A stretch of 13,898 nt of DNA from Roseburia sp. CAG:309 (GTDB lineage Bacteria > Bacillota > Clostridia > Lachnospirales > Lachnospiraceae), in contig FR893956.1 in the NCBI GenBank assembly GCA_000434115.1, positions 1 to 13,898 on the forward strand, read 5' to 3'. Positions within the stretch are counted from its first letter, which is position 1; each line of letters begins with the position of its first letter. Below the pieces are notes generated by a model, which saw nothing but the letters and a program-made list of their open reading frames with translations, was not told where the DNA came from and ran no database searches. Below are positions 5,736 through 13,726 of this stretch, piece after piece. The position numbers were made by a program, and so were the translations under genes.

Positions 5736-7518
5736 AATGCGCGAGCAGCTTGCACAGGAATTTGTCAAAGCATTGTCAGAAAATACGCTGCCATGGGAAC
5801 GTGGATGGAACGTTTACCGGAATCATAATGTAGTAACCTCAAAGCCATACCGCGGAGTCAATACCTTTTGGCTGTCTATGGTTGCAGATATCCAAGGGTA
5901 TGAGGATCCCAGATGGTGTACTTTTAAGCAGGCAAAAGATAAGGGATGGCATGTAAAAAAAGGAGAAAAGGGAACAAGTGTTGAATTTTGGTCGCTTTAT
6001 GACAAGGAAATGAAACGGAATATTACCCAAAAAGAGGCTGCTTCCCTTCGCAACCGTTTAGGGAAAGAAGAATTTGAAGAACGTGTCCGGCTGGTATCTA
6101 AAACGTACATTGTTTTCAATGGAGAGCAGATAGAAGGAATCCCGCCTTTTGAAAAGAAGGAACCTGTTTTTGATGAAAAGGAAGCGGTAAAATTTCGAGA
6201 TCAGGTTATTCGTGAGTTCTCCCTTGACTTTTTTGAAGGTGGTAATCGCGCTTTTTACCGCCCATCCAATGATTCTGTTACAATGCCTGCAGTAAGAGAT
6301 TTTAAAAATGAATATACCTATCTGTCCACTTTTCTACATGAAGTCAGCCATTCTACCGGTCACAGCAAGCGCCTTAACCGTGATATGTCCGGAGGATTTG
6401 GAACCCCTGATTATGCAAAAGAAGAGTTGCGTGCAGAGATCTCTTCTGCTTTTACGTCACAAATGTTAGGAATCCGTTTGGAACATACCGAAGAATCTTT
6501 GAACAATCACAAAGCGTACATACAGAACTGGATGCAGGTGATTGAAAATGATCCGAATGAATTGTTTCGAGCAATCAAAGATGCAGAAGAAATTTCGGAT
6601 TATATTATTGAGACGGCCAAACTGGAATCGTACGTACAGCAGTTAGAAGAACCGCTGGAACAGATAAGGGAAGACAGCCTGACTATTTTTCAGGTTAAGA
6701 AAGAACTGGAAAACGAATATCTTTTTCAATCCATGGAGCGTTTGGAAAAGCAGGGAAAAACAGAGACCCTTCGGATGGAAAATTATAATATTGTCTATGA
6801 AGAACCGTATTCTTTTTCCCCAGGATCGATGGAAGAACAACTCGAAGAAATCTTTGCCCGGTTCAATCAATCCCATCCGTTGAGTGTTGGAGATGTAGTT
6901 GCCTTGCAGCAGAACGGACAGACACGGTATTTTTTTGTAGACCGGGTCGGATTTATAGAATTGAAGGACTTTGAAAAGGCTGTTTCCAAAGAAATCGACT
7001 ATCCTACAATTCGAACTGTTGGGGAAATGGAAAGCAGAAATAATATTCCGGAAGACGAACGACTGACAACGTGGTTTGGTGACTATTTAGATTATGAGAG
7101 AAAACCCGGGGTAACAAACGAACAGATACAGCAGAAGTACAATGAAATTGTAAAGTATAGCCGACCTCTTCTTTCCACTTCCGAAGCAGCTACAGTACGT
7201 TTGATAACAAAAGGACGGCATACGGAGAAAGCCGATGGATTTGACCCTGTTTTTGCGAAAGTGGCCAATCTTTTAAACGACTATATGGCACAGGGAGCCG
7301 GCATGGAAGAAATATTGTCGGATAAAATTTCAGAGATCGATCAGAAAGCGGGGGTTAAAGATATTCGCTATACCAAAAATCTGATCTGCAGCATTGTTGC
7401 CATTGACCACGAATCTTATGAAGAATACATGAACATGGATCATCATACAGAAAAATCAAAAAACGATTTAGAAAGTATGAAACAGAGGGAAACGGTTAGG
7501 AAAGTGAGGGCAAGATAA
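5719..7518 (+). CDS. ardC: ArdC-type antirestriction protein with zincin metallopeptidase domain and YodL-like extension
   Basis: A 599-aa protein. Residues about 5-130 are the ArdC N-terminal ssDNA-binding domain (Leu-Pro-Trp-Glu-Arg-Gly-Trp, then Arg-Gly-Val-Asn-Thr-Phe-Trp and Lys-Lys-Gly-Glu-Lys-Gly-Thr). Residues about 140-310 are the zincin-like peptidase domain, with HExxH at His207-Glu208-His211, a further His215 and a downstream helix containing Glu235, Glu236 and Glu240, one of which would be the third zinc ligand. Residues about 353-418 resemble the YodL domain seen in large polyvalent proteins of mobile elements (Leu-Ser-Val-Gly-Asp-Val-Val, then Tyr-Phe-Phe-Val-Asp-x-x-Gly-Phe). 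The rest (about 440-599) is helical and unassigned. ArdC proteins protect incoming single-stranded DNA from restriction in the recipient, and this gene's place inside the transfer operon fits that role. It is longer than plasmid ArdC (about 300 aa) because of the C-terminal half. The start follows GAGGGGGA by about six bases; the stop overlaps the next ATG by one base. Confidence 0.85.
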   Translation: MTKMNKMREQLAQEFVKALSENTLPWERGWNVYRNHNVVTSKPYRGVNTFWLSMVADIQGYEDPRWCTFKQAKDKGWHVKKGEKGTSVEFWSLYDKEMKRNITQKEAASLRNRLGKEEFEERVRLVSKTYIVFNGEQIEGIPPFEKKEPVFDEKEAVKFRDQVIREFSLDFFEGGNRAFYRPSNDSVTMPAVRDFKNEYTYLSTFLHEVSHSTGHSKRLNRDMSGGFGTPDYAKEELRAEISSAFTSQMLGIRLEHTEESLNNHKAYIQNWMQVIENDPNELFRAIKDAEEISDYIIETAKLESYVQQLEEPLEQIREDSLTIFQVKKELENEYLFQSMERLEKQGKTETLRMENYNIVYEEPYSFSPGSMEEQLEEIFARFNQSHPLSVGDVVALQQNGQTRYFFVDRVGFIELKDFEKAVSKEIDYPTIRTVGEMESRNNIPEDERLTTWFGDYLDYERKPGVTNEQIQQKYNEIVKYSRPLLSTSEAATVRLITKGRHTEKADGFDPVFAKVANLLNDYMAQGAGMEEILSDKISEIDQKAGVKDIRYTKNLICSIVAIDHESYEEYMNMDHHTEKSKNDLESMKQRETVRKVRAR

Positions 7519-7679
7519 TGAAGAGATGCAACGATAAAATTCAGTTTGAAAGCCGGGTAGAACTTGGCGAACTCATACATATGCTGGAAAAGTATATGGA
7601 CACCTACCCAAAAGAGAAGGATAACGAAGTAATACAAAAACTGTACCATATGCTGGATGCCATGGAACTAGAATGGTAG
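7518..7679 (+). CDS. Small hypothetical protein (53 aa)
   Basis: The ATG shares its first base with the last base of the ArdC stop codon, and GAGGG lies about eight bases upstream, so translation is probably coupled. The 53-aa product is a charged helical protein with a Leu/Met heptad-like pattern (Leu-Gly-Glu-Leu-Ile-His-Met-Leu, Leu-Tyr-His-Met-Leu-Asp-Ala-Met-Glu-Leu) and ends Glu-Leu-Glu-Trp. No family is recognised. It could be a small dimerising partner of ArdC or simply an element-specific protein. Confidence 0.6.
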   Translation: MKRCNDKIQFESRVELGELIHMLEKYMDTYPKEKDNEVIQKLYHMLDAMELEW

Positions 7680-7700
7680 GCAGAAAGAGAGGACAGGAAA

Positions 7701-7838
7701 ATGAAAGAACCGACACAGGAGATCTCTGAGTATGAGACGTATGAGACATTGAAGCAAATCTTAAATGACAATGATACCGCGGTTTTATATCATATAGAAA
7801 TTGTGCTTTCTTCGAAAGAAGGTGGCAGAGCTGGATAA
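7701..7838 (+). CDS. 45-aa ORF, probably the N-terminal part of a frameshifted RadC-like protein
   Basis: The ATG at 7701 has a good ribosome site (GAGAGGACAGGA) and the frame ends at TAA 7836-7838. The product is acidic and helical for about 40 residues (Met-Lys-Glu-Pro-Thr-Gln-Glu-Ile to Ser-Ser-Lys-Glu) and then turns into a short Gly-Gly-Arg-Ala-Gly tail. The downstream RadC frame lacks a good start of its own. Skipping one G at 7821 would join this segment smoothly to Val-Ala-Glu-Leu-Asp-Asn-Glu-Leu of the RadC frame, giving a 222-aa protein with continuous helical character. I therefore think it is the start of that gene rather than a separate gene. A separate small coupled ORF remains possible. 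Confidence 0.5.
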   Translation: MKEPTQEISEYETYETLKQILNDNDTAVLYHIEIVLSSKEGGRAG

Positions 7839-8370
7839 TGAATTGAAAGAAGTAAGTATCCGGATCAAACTTGTGGAAGGCGGTATGTTTGGAAATGTGC
7901 AGATCAATGAACCGCAGGACGCGATACGGGCCATGAAAAATCTCTTAAGTGATCTGGACCGGGAGTATGTCATGGTTCTTAACCTGAACACCCGGGGGAT
8001 CCCACTGAATTATAATCTGGTGTCCATTGGTTCCCTTCGGAGCAGTACGATGTCTGTCAGTAACGTGTTTAAAAGTGCCATATTAGCAAATGCTTCGAGT
8101 GTTCTTGTCATGCATAATCATCCGTCCGGGGTGGTGTATCCGAGCATACAGGATGATCTGGCGACCAAACGGATGATTGCGGCAGGCGCGTTGATGGAAA
8201 TCCCGGTTATGGATCATATCATTGTCGGAAACGAATCTGAGAAGTATTTCAGTTACCGGGAGATGAGAAATGAAATGTTTCCCTTAAATAATGAAGTAAA
8301 TAAAGTATGGGATACTTTGGTTCCCATGATTCAAGAGCAGGAGGTAAGAAAGAATGTTAGGACGAGGTAA
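7801..8370 (+). CDS. radC: RadC-like JAB/MPN domain protein, 5' end uncertain
   Basis: The domain is clear. After Ile-Lys-Leu-Val-Glu-Gly-Gly comes a RadC fold with Leu-Asn-Leu-Asn-Thr-Arg-Gly, Ser-Ile-Gly-Ser-Leu and Val-Phe-Lys-Ser-Ala, then the JAMM metal motif His-Asn-His-Pro-Ser-Gly with Ser and Asp at the expected places, then Pro-Val-Met-Asp-His-Ile-Ile-Val-Gly. RadC-like JAB proteins are common accessory genes of ICEs and genomic islands; the biochemical role is unsettled and the old repair label is doubtful. The coordinates give the longest open frame; a TAG at 7795-7797 closes it upstream. Candidate starts are TTG 7801 (no ribosome site), GTG 7822 (site too close), TTG 7843 (five bases after the stop of the upstream ORF) and ATG 7885 (good site, but clips the domain). 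A one-base frameshift with the ORF at 7701 explains this best. The end overlaps virB4 by 17 bp. Confidence 0.75.
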   Translation: MCFLRKKVAELDNELKEVSIRIKLVEGGMFGNVQINEPQDAIRAMKNLLSDLDREYVMVLNLNTRGIPLNYNLVSIGSLRSSTMSVSNVFKSAILANASSVLVMHNHPSGVVYPSIQDDLATKRMIAAGALMEIPVMDHIIVGNESEKYFSYREMRNEMFPLNNEVNKVWDTLVPMIQEQEVRKNVRTR

Positions 8371-10771
8371 GGTTTCCATTCCTTTGACAGGTAAAATTGT
8401 AAAGGTACCGGATAGTGTGCAGGCATCCATCCCGATTCAGCGTATTTCCGAAGAGGGGATTTTTGAACTGGAAAACCGGCCAGGCATCCATCAGTATGAC
8501 AGAGCCTACTTTATTCAGGATATTAACTATTTTATCCAGGATGAAGAAGAGAAAGAGTTTACGGATCAAAAATACCAGATGGTTTTAAACAGTCTTAATC
8601 TGTCGTTTAAGATTATAGTAAGCAATCAATATGTGGGAAATCAGGATTTCTTTTCCGACATTCAAAGACGAGATCTGAGTGACCGGATCCATGAACTGGG
8701 AGAGGAATACCGGGAACTTGTTAAACAGCGGATTGAAAACGGCCGAAACGGTTTGAATCAATCCAAAATTTTGATCTTAACATGCACGGAACCGGATTTT
8801 GTAAGTGCAAAGCGCTTTTTTGAGACGTTGGAAGGGACACTGCAGCTTGCCTTTAAAAAAATGGGAAGCGGACTGATCCCACTGAATGCGGCGGAACGTC
8901 TGCGCGCCCTGCATAGTTTTTACCGATTAGGACAGGAGAAAAAGTTTTCATTTGACTGGGAAGAGTATCTGAAACTTCGGAGAGATTGGAGAAATGACAT
9001 TGTGAATACGTTTATCCGGGAAAGAAAGGATTATCTGGAATTGGATGGAAAACGTGTTGCCATGACACTGTTAGTAAGCAGATATCCGGCCAGCATCCGT
9101 GATGATTTTGTTCGAGAAGTTACGAACGTGCCCTTTCCGCTGATTTATACGATCGATTGTGAACCTCTTTCGGAAAAACAGGCGGAAGATCTTATATACG
9201 ACAAGTACATGGCAAATCAGAACAGTATGAATACAGAGCAGCAGACGCAGATGGATCGAGGATATTTTTCAAGTAACGTTTCCCTTGCAAAGAGGCTTAA
9301 AAACGAAAAAATGGAAACTTTGATTACCGATCTTCGAACCCAGAACGAAAAACTGTATATGGTAGGAATGACATTTGTGATCCAAGGCAAGGATAGAGAT
9401 GAACTGGAACAAAGAAAGAATCGGTTGATCCATCTGTGTGATGGGTATAACCTGACGGTCGAACCACATTCCAATCAACAGCTGGATGCTTTGAATACAA
9501 CACTTCCCACCGGAGCAAGGTTTGTCAACACGATGCGTTCTTTAAATACTCCAAGTTTGTCGATCTTTACACCGTTTAATGTTCAGGAAGTGAACATGCC
9601 GGACGGATACTGCTATGGATTAAATTCTTTGTCAAGGAACATGATTCTTGGAAACCGCAAAAAACTTCCCAACTCAAACGGAATGGTGTTTGGAGATTCC
9701 GGCGGTGGAAAATCCATGAATGAAAAGTTTGAGATGGGGCAGGTTCTTGCCTTTAGTGACGATGATATTATTATCGTAGATCCTATGGCAGAATATCGTG
9801 ATATCTGCCAGATTTGGCAGGGAGAATATATTAACCTGTCAAAGTCAAAAGACAATGTCTGTTTTATGAATCCATTTCATGTCCCGGATGAAATCCCGGA
9901 TCGAATGAAATTTTTAGAGGAAAAAGAAGAGTTTGCGTACGCAATCTGTGAGCAGGCATTGAAAGAAATCGGTGCATTAAACAATAAACATGTACTTATT
10001 ATCGGACAGGCAGTAAAAAAAATGTACAATGACTATTTCGGTACCTTGGAAAAGAAAAAAACAAATATCGGAAAAGATGCGGTTCCAATGCCAACGCTTC
10101 GAGTGCTTCGAAACACGATTAAAGAAATCGGAGCGGAAAAGGAAGCGGCTAAGGAACTGGTGGAACAACTGGAAGTATTTACAGACGGAGCTTTAAATAT
10201 TTTCAGCCAGGAACAAACCACATCCGGGAATAATCGTTTGACGGTATATGGTCTGTCTGATCTCGGGCCGCGAATGCGGCCGATGGCTATGCTTATCATG
10301 CTGGAGAGCATTACCTCAAAAATCAAGTACAATCAGTCGATTAAAAAGACTACCTGGGTCTATATTGATGAAGTACAAGAATTGTGGAAAGAAGAATATT
10401 CTCTGCTCGCATTGCAGCGCATGTGGGCTGAGGTGCGTAAGCAGGGCGGTATCTGCACCGGAATTACACAGAACCTTTCTGCAGCTATGGATTTTACTGC
10501 CGTAGAAACAATGATCAGTAACTCCAAATTTAAAGTCCTTCTAAATCAGGGATCCTGTGACAGAGATCGTGTCATGGATCTGTTTAAGCTGTCAGAAACA
10601 CAAATGACATATATTGATGGTGCAGACCCGGGAAACGGACTGGTCTTTTTTGATACTAAGATCGTGCCGTTTGACAATACGATTCCAAAAGATAATGTCC
10701 TGTATCGGATGTTTAATACCAATCTGCATGAGATAGCAGAACAGGAAAAGGAGAAAACGGAGAATGGCTGA
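8354..10771 (+). CDS. virB4: VirB4/TraE-type conjugation ATPase
   Basis: An 805-aa hexameric-type AAA+ ATPase that powers pilus assembly and DNA transfer at the cytoplasmic face of the channel. The Walker A motif is Gly-Asp-Ser-Gly-Gly-Gly-Lys-Ser at residues 447-454. The Walker B strand is Thr-Trp-Val-Tyr-Ile-Asp-Glu-Val-Gln-Glu (667-676, with Asp672-Glu673). A conserved Arg-Lys-Gln-Gly-Gly-Ile-Cys-Thr-Gly-Ile-Thr-Gln-Asn segment follows. Residues 1-430 are the VirB4 N-terminal domain that contacts the VirB3/PrgI protein. Length and motifs match the VirB4 proteins of Tn1549-type elements. The ATG follows GGAGG by about nine bases and lies within the end of the RadC gene; the 3' end overlaps the hydrolase gene by 8 bp. 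All key residues are present, so the protein should be active. No membrane segment is seen, consistent with a peripheral ATPase. Confidence 0.93.
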   Translation: MLGRGKVSIPLTGKIVKVPDSVQASIPIQRISEEGIFELENRPGIHQYDRAYFIQDINYFIQDEEEKEFTDQKYQMVLNSLNLSFKIIVSNQYVGNQDFFSDIQRRDLSDRIHELGEEYRELVKQRIENGRNGLNQSKILILTCTEPDFVSAKRFFETLEGTLQLAFKKMGSGLIPLNAAERLRALHSFYRLGQEKKFSFDWEEYLKLRRDWRNDIVNTFIRERKDYLELDGKRVAMTLLVSRYPASIRDDFVREVTNVPFPLIYTIDCEPLSEKQAEDLIYDKYMANQNSMNTEQQTQMDRGYFSSNVSLAKRLKNEKMETLITDLRTQNEKLYMVGMTFVIQGKDRDELEQRKNRLIHLCDGYNLTVEPHSNQQLDALNTTLPTGARFVNTMRSLNTPSLSIFTPFNVQEVNMPDGYCYGLNSLSRNMILGNRKKLPNSNGMVFGDSGGGKSMNEKFEMGQVLAFSDDDIIIVDPMAEYRDICQIWQGEYINLSKSKDNVCFMNPFHVPDEIPDRMKFLEEKEEFAYAICEQALKEIGALNNKHVLIIGQAVKKMYNDYFGTLEKKKTNIGKDAVPMPTLRVLRNTIKEIGAEKEAAKELVEQLEVFTDGALNIFSQEQTTSGNNRLTVYGLSDLGPRMRPMAMLIMLESITSKIKYNQSIKKTTWVYIDEVQELWKEEYSLLALQRMWAEVRKQGGICTGITQNLSAAMDFTAVETMISNSKFKVLLNQGSCDRDRVMDLFKLSETQMTYIDGADPGNGLVFFDTKIVPFDNTIPKDNVLYRMFNTNLHEIAEQEKEKTENG

Positions 10772-12539
10772 TCTGAAAGATACGTACGGATTTACGGTAG
10801 AACAAAAGAAAGCACTTTCCCATCTGACAAAAAAACAGATGGAAAAGTTTAAAAAACTAAGCAGATATGATCAGAAAAAGATTCTTCGTATGGCAGAAAA
10901 CATCACCAGACAGGAATATGCCAGACAAAAATTTCAAGAAAAGCAGGGAAAATCACCGAATAAAAAGGGATCCTCTCAAAAAGCGGCCACTTTTCTGAAA
11001 CAGAAAAAAGCACGGTCACTATCCTCTGCCCGAAGAAAATCGAAAAGCATGGTAAGAACAGCAATGCAGCCGACAGAAATTATGGCCAAATGCATTGCTT
11101 CTTTTATGGGAGAATCCGGAGAGCAGAGAGAAAACGCAGCTTCCGTTGGACAACAGCAGACAGTATCGAACCTGCATAAACCGATGCAGATGACAAATCA
11201 AGGTCTTTCCGATATGCGGAAAGTTTCGCATGATGTGACAGATCTATTTTTGCGTAATAAGCAGGCTGACTTTCAAAAACAAAAAGCCAAGATTTCTTTT
11301 TTTTCCGGAAGAAAAGAAAAAAGAGAAGAAAAACGGCAGGACGAAAAAAGACAGCAGGTAAAATCCATGGGGAAAAAAGCGGCATCGATGACAGGAAAGA
11401 TTATAAAAGAGGTTGCGGTAACCGTTGTGCAGACCAATGCCGCTCTTTTCTTAGTTGTTGCTGCAGCCATCCTGATCATGGTCATTATCCTGATTCCGGT
11501 TATTCTTTTGGTAGGAGGCAGTGGGGAATCTTCACAGGAAGCTGCTTCGGCGCAAACAGAAGTGATTTTATCGGCACAGACAGAATCTTACCGCCCTTTA
11601 GTTATCGCAGCTTGTGCGAAATATGATATTTCCCCTTATGTAGATCTGGCTTTAGCAGTCATTGAACAGGAAAGTGGTGGGAATCCACCGGATGTTATGC
11701 AGGCAGAGCAGTCTTACTATAATAAGAAACCACCGATTGACAGCGCGGAAGAGAGTATTGACTGTGGGGTACACGAATTAAGTGACTGTTTAAAATCTGC
11801 AGGAGCAAAAGGAGCCGGGGATCTGACAAACATTTCTCTTGCTCTGCAGGCTTACAATTTTGGAAATGGGTATCTTGCCTGGGCGAGAAAAAACTATCAA
11901 GGTTACACCAAAACCAATGCTAAGATTTTTTCGGCCAAGATGTGCAAAGAAAAAGGGTACTCTTCCTATGGAGATGTTGACTATGTACCGCACGTACTCC
12001 GCTACTACAAAGTAGCAGGAAGTGGAGATGTTTTGACAGTAAGCAATAAAAAGGCACTAAAGATTCTGAAAGAATTAGAGAATAACAATCAAGCGGATCC
12101 TAAAGTCTGGGCGGTCATAGAAAAAGGAGCCTCTCTAATCGGAAATACAACCTATAGCATGTCAGCCAGACAGGCGGACGGAAGAGAGACACCGAGTGTT
12201 TTAGATTGTTCTTCCTTTACTGCTTGGTGTTTTGCTAAAAATGGATTTGCCGGGATTCCTTTTTCTGCCACGACAGCAACATTTCGACAGTCATTATTGT
12301 TTAAAGATGTATCTGCTAAAGATCTGCAGGTAGGTGATATTGGATTGAAAAGCAAAACTGCCGGAACCGGTGGAGCAAATCATGTTGGTATTTACTGTGG
12401 AAAGTTGAAGAATGGAAGCAAGGTCTGGCTTCACTGCACAAGCAGTTCTTCTACCAGTCTTACCGGGAATACGTCAGGTGCTATGTTTGGAGCTTATACC
12501 AACTTTACGTATTTTCGAAGATTTCGACAATTTGAATAA
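10764..12539 (+). CDS. Membrane-anchored bifunctional lysozyme-NlpC/P60 cell-wall hydrolase (VirB1/CwlT-like)
   Basis: A 591-aa protein. Residues 1-225 are a strongly basic, Lys/Arg/Gln-rich cytoplasmic segment. Residues about 227-252 form one long membrane helix. About 275-415 is a CwlT-type lysozyme domain with Ala-Val-Ile-Glu-Gln-Glu-Ser-Gly-Gly, Glu303 being the probable catalytic acid, then Gln-Ala-Tyr-Asn-Phe-Gly. About 450-591 is an NlpC/P60 peptidase domain with Cys482 (Leu-Asp-Cys-Ser-Ser), His540 (Asn-His-Val-Gly-Ile-Tyr) and His557 as the likely catalytic set. The enzyme would cut both glycan and peptide bonds of peptidoglycan outside the membrane so that the mating channel can cross the wall. 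CwlT of Tn916 is about 330 aa; the difference is mainly the basic N-terminal region. The start overlaps virB4 by 8 bp with GGAG immediately upstream and AAGGAG a little earlier. Confidence 0.88.
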   Translation: MADLKDTYGFTVEQKKALSHLTKKQMEKFKKLSRYDQKKILRMAENITRQEYARQKFQEKQGKSPNKKGSSQKAATFLKQKKARSLSSARRKSKSMVRTAMQPTEIMAKCIASFMGESGEQRENAASVGQQQTVSNLHKPMQMTNQGLSDMRKVSHDVTDLFLRNKQADFQKQKAKISFFSGRKEKREEKRQDEKRQQVKSMGKKAASMTGKIIKEVAVTVVQTNAALFLVVAAAILIMVIILIPVILLVGGSGESSQEAASAQTEVILSAQTESYRPLVIAACAKYDISPYVDLALAVIEQESGGNPPDVMQAEQSYYNKKPPIDSAEESIDCGVHELSDCLKSAGAKGAGDLTNISLALQAYNFGNGYLAWARKNYQGYTKTNAKIFSAKMCKEKGYSSYGDVDYVPHVLRYYKVAGSGDVLTVSNKKALKILKELENNNQADPKVWAVIEKGASLIGNTTYSMSARQADGRETPSVLDCSSFTAWCFAKNGFAGIPFSATTATFRQSLLFKDVSAKDLQVGDIGLKSKTAGTGGANHVGIYCGKLKNGSKVWLHCTSSSSTSLTGNTSGAMFGAYTNFTYFRRFRQFE

Positions 12540-12552
12540 AGGAGAGAAAACT

Positions 12553-13455
12553 ATGTTTAAGAAGTTGAAACGCATTTACTACCGAAAGCGTGACCGGGGG
12601 AAGGGAAAGCAATTCCTCTTTACAGTATGCCTGATCGGACTTGTTGTTTTGGCAACAATCGGATATGGATCAATGGTGGCAATGGAATACCTTTCAATGC
12701 CTGTGCCGACAGAAACAAAAGGAACAAATAAGAAGTCTCCCAAACCGGAAACAGAAGATGCGGAACAGTCATCTGAACCGGAAGAAACAGAGGTATCGGA
12801 AGATAATGACGAAGAGGAAGAAATAGATTTAAGCGGTATGGAAACCTTTCTTGCATTTATGAAAGATGAAGATTATGACCGGTTGCTGGAAGAGGTTAAG
12901 AAAATCTGTGATGACAAAGGATATGACTTTGCCGAAAAGATGACGTATCAGGAAACCGGCCAAACCGATTTTATTGTAATCTCTTACATACTTTTTCCGA
13001 TGGATACGATAATGAAATGTACGTATGACATGAATACCGGAGACTACACACTGGAAGAAACCATGTACAGTGAAGCGGACATTGAGGATTTTGAGTTGGA
13101 GCAGGAAATAAAAGAAGAGGAAGAGGCAGCGCAGGAAACCATTGAACCTACACCGACGGTGCAGCCAACGGAAAAACCGATATCAACAGAGCAGCCGACG
13201 ACGGCACCAGTGACGAGTGAGCCGGAACCAACTGTGATGCCTGATTCGACAAGCCGGCCGGAAGCAACCAAGGAGCCAAAGAAAAAAGCCAAGAAGAAAA
13301 AAAGCCAAGATTCCAAAACGACAAAGAAAGTACACAAGAAGAAACAGAAAGCGACTCCGTCAACCACAAAACGACCGGCGCCAGTACAGAGAAAAAACAA
13401 AACTAATAATAAACAGGAAGGAAGTATAGGAAATGGTACAGCAACTATTCAGTGA
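12553..13455 (+). CDS. Single-pass membrane protein with acidic, Thr/Pro-rich and Lys-rich segments
   Basis: A 300-aa protein of no family I recognise. The ATG at 12553 follows AAAGGAGAG by about six bases. A longer in-frame start at 12412 exists but would lie wholly inside the hydrolase gene and lacks a signal. The N-terminus is very basic (residues 1-19), then a membrane helix spans 21-43, so the rest should face outward. Outside come a Lys/Pro linker, a very acidic stretch (about 59-92), a compact domain at about 96-176 (Met-Glu-Thr-Phe-Leu-Ala-Phe, Cys-Thr-Tyr-Asp-Met-Asn-Thr-Gly-Asp-Tyr), a second acidic helix, a Thr/Pro/Glu-rich spacer (about 198-240) and a Lys-rich tail (240-300). The layout suggests a wall-spanning structural part of the mating apparatus, possibly VirB8-like in position, but that is inference. 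It overlaps the next gene by 23 bp. Confidence 0.75.
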   Translation: MFKKLKRIYYRKRDRGKGKQFLFTVCLIGLVVLATIGYGSMVAMEYLSMPVPTETKGTNKKSPKPETEDAEQSSEPEETEVSEDNDEEEEIDLSGMETFLAFMKDEDYDRLLEEVKKICDDKGYDFAEKMTYQETGQTDFIVISYILFPMDTIMKCTYDMNTGDYTLEETMYSEADIEDFELEQEIKEEEEAAQETIEPTPTVQPTEKPISTEQPTTAPVTSEPEPTVMPDSTSRPEATKEPKKKAKKKKSQDSKTTKKVHKKKQKATPSTTKRPAPVQRKNKTNNKQEGSIGNGTATIQ

Positions 13456-13708
13456 GAGAATTGAGTGGGAATGGAAGATCTTTAAGCAGGAGATGATGAT
13501 GACATCCAAGGAAAATGTGTTTATGCTTGCAAAAACCATTTTCCAAAAACAGCAGATCTATCTGGCTCTGAAAAAGCAGGAGTTTTCCCGAGAAGAGATT
13601 GGGAAAATGTTAGCCTATGAGCATACGATAGATGGTTTGTATATGGAACTGGAAGATTTTCCAACAGAAGATATCTACTTAGAAATCAAGAAGATTCTGG
13701 GAAAATAG
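13433..13708 (+). CDS. Small DUF3848-like protein
   Basis: A 91-aa soluble helical protein whose ATG at 13433 lies inside the end of the preceding gene, with AGGAAG about ten bases upstream. The N-terminal helix (Ile-Phe-Lys-Gln-Glu), the segment with Ala-Lys-Thr-Ile and Gln-Ile-Tyr-Leu-Ala-Leu, and the C-terminal Ile-Asp-Gly-Leu-Tyr-Met-Glu-Leu resemble the small DUF3848 proteins found in Clostridia mobile elements. The function of that family is unknown. My match is by pattern only. It is the last gene of the visible operon and is followed by hairpins and a repeat array. Confidence 0.6.
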   Translation: MVQQLFSERIEWEWKIFKQEMMMTSKENVFMLAKTIFQKQQIYLALKKQEFSREEIGKMLAYEHTIDGLYMELEDFPTEDIYLEIKKILGK

Positions 13709-13726
13709 TACAGTAAAAAGAGGGTA

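Noticed and set aside
12412..12552. Longer in-frame start for the membrane protein gene
   Set aside because: It would extend 47 codons into the hydrolase gene, has no suitable ribosome site, and would put a non-signal hydrophobic segment ahead of the basic start; ATG 12553 has a strong AAAGGAGAG site.
13044..13400. 118-aa minus-strand open frame under the Thr/Pro/Lys-rich region
   Set aside because: Low-complexity Val/Ser/Phe composition comes from reading the repetitive plus-strand codons backwards.
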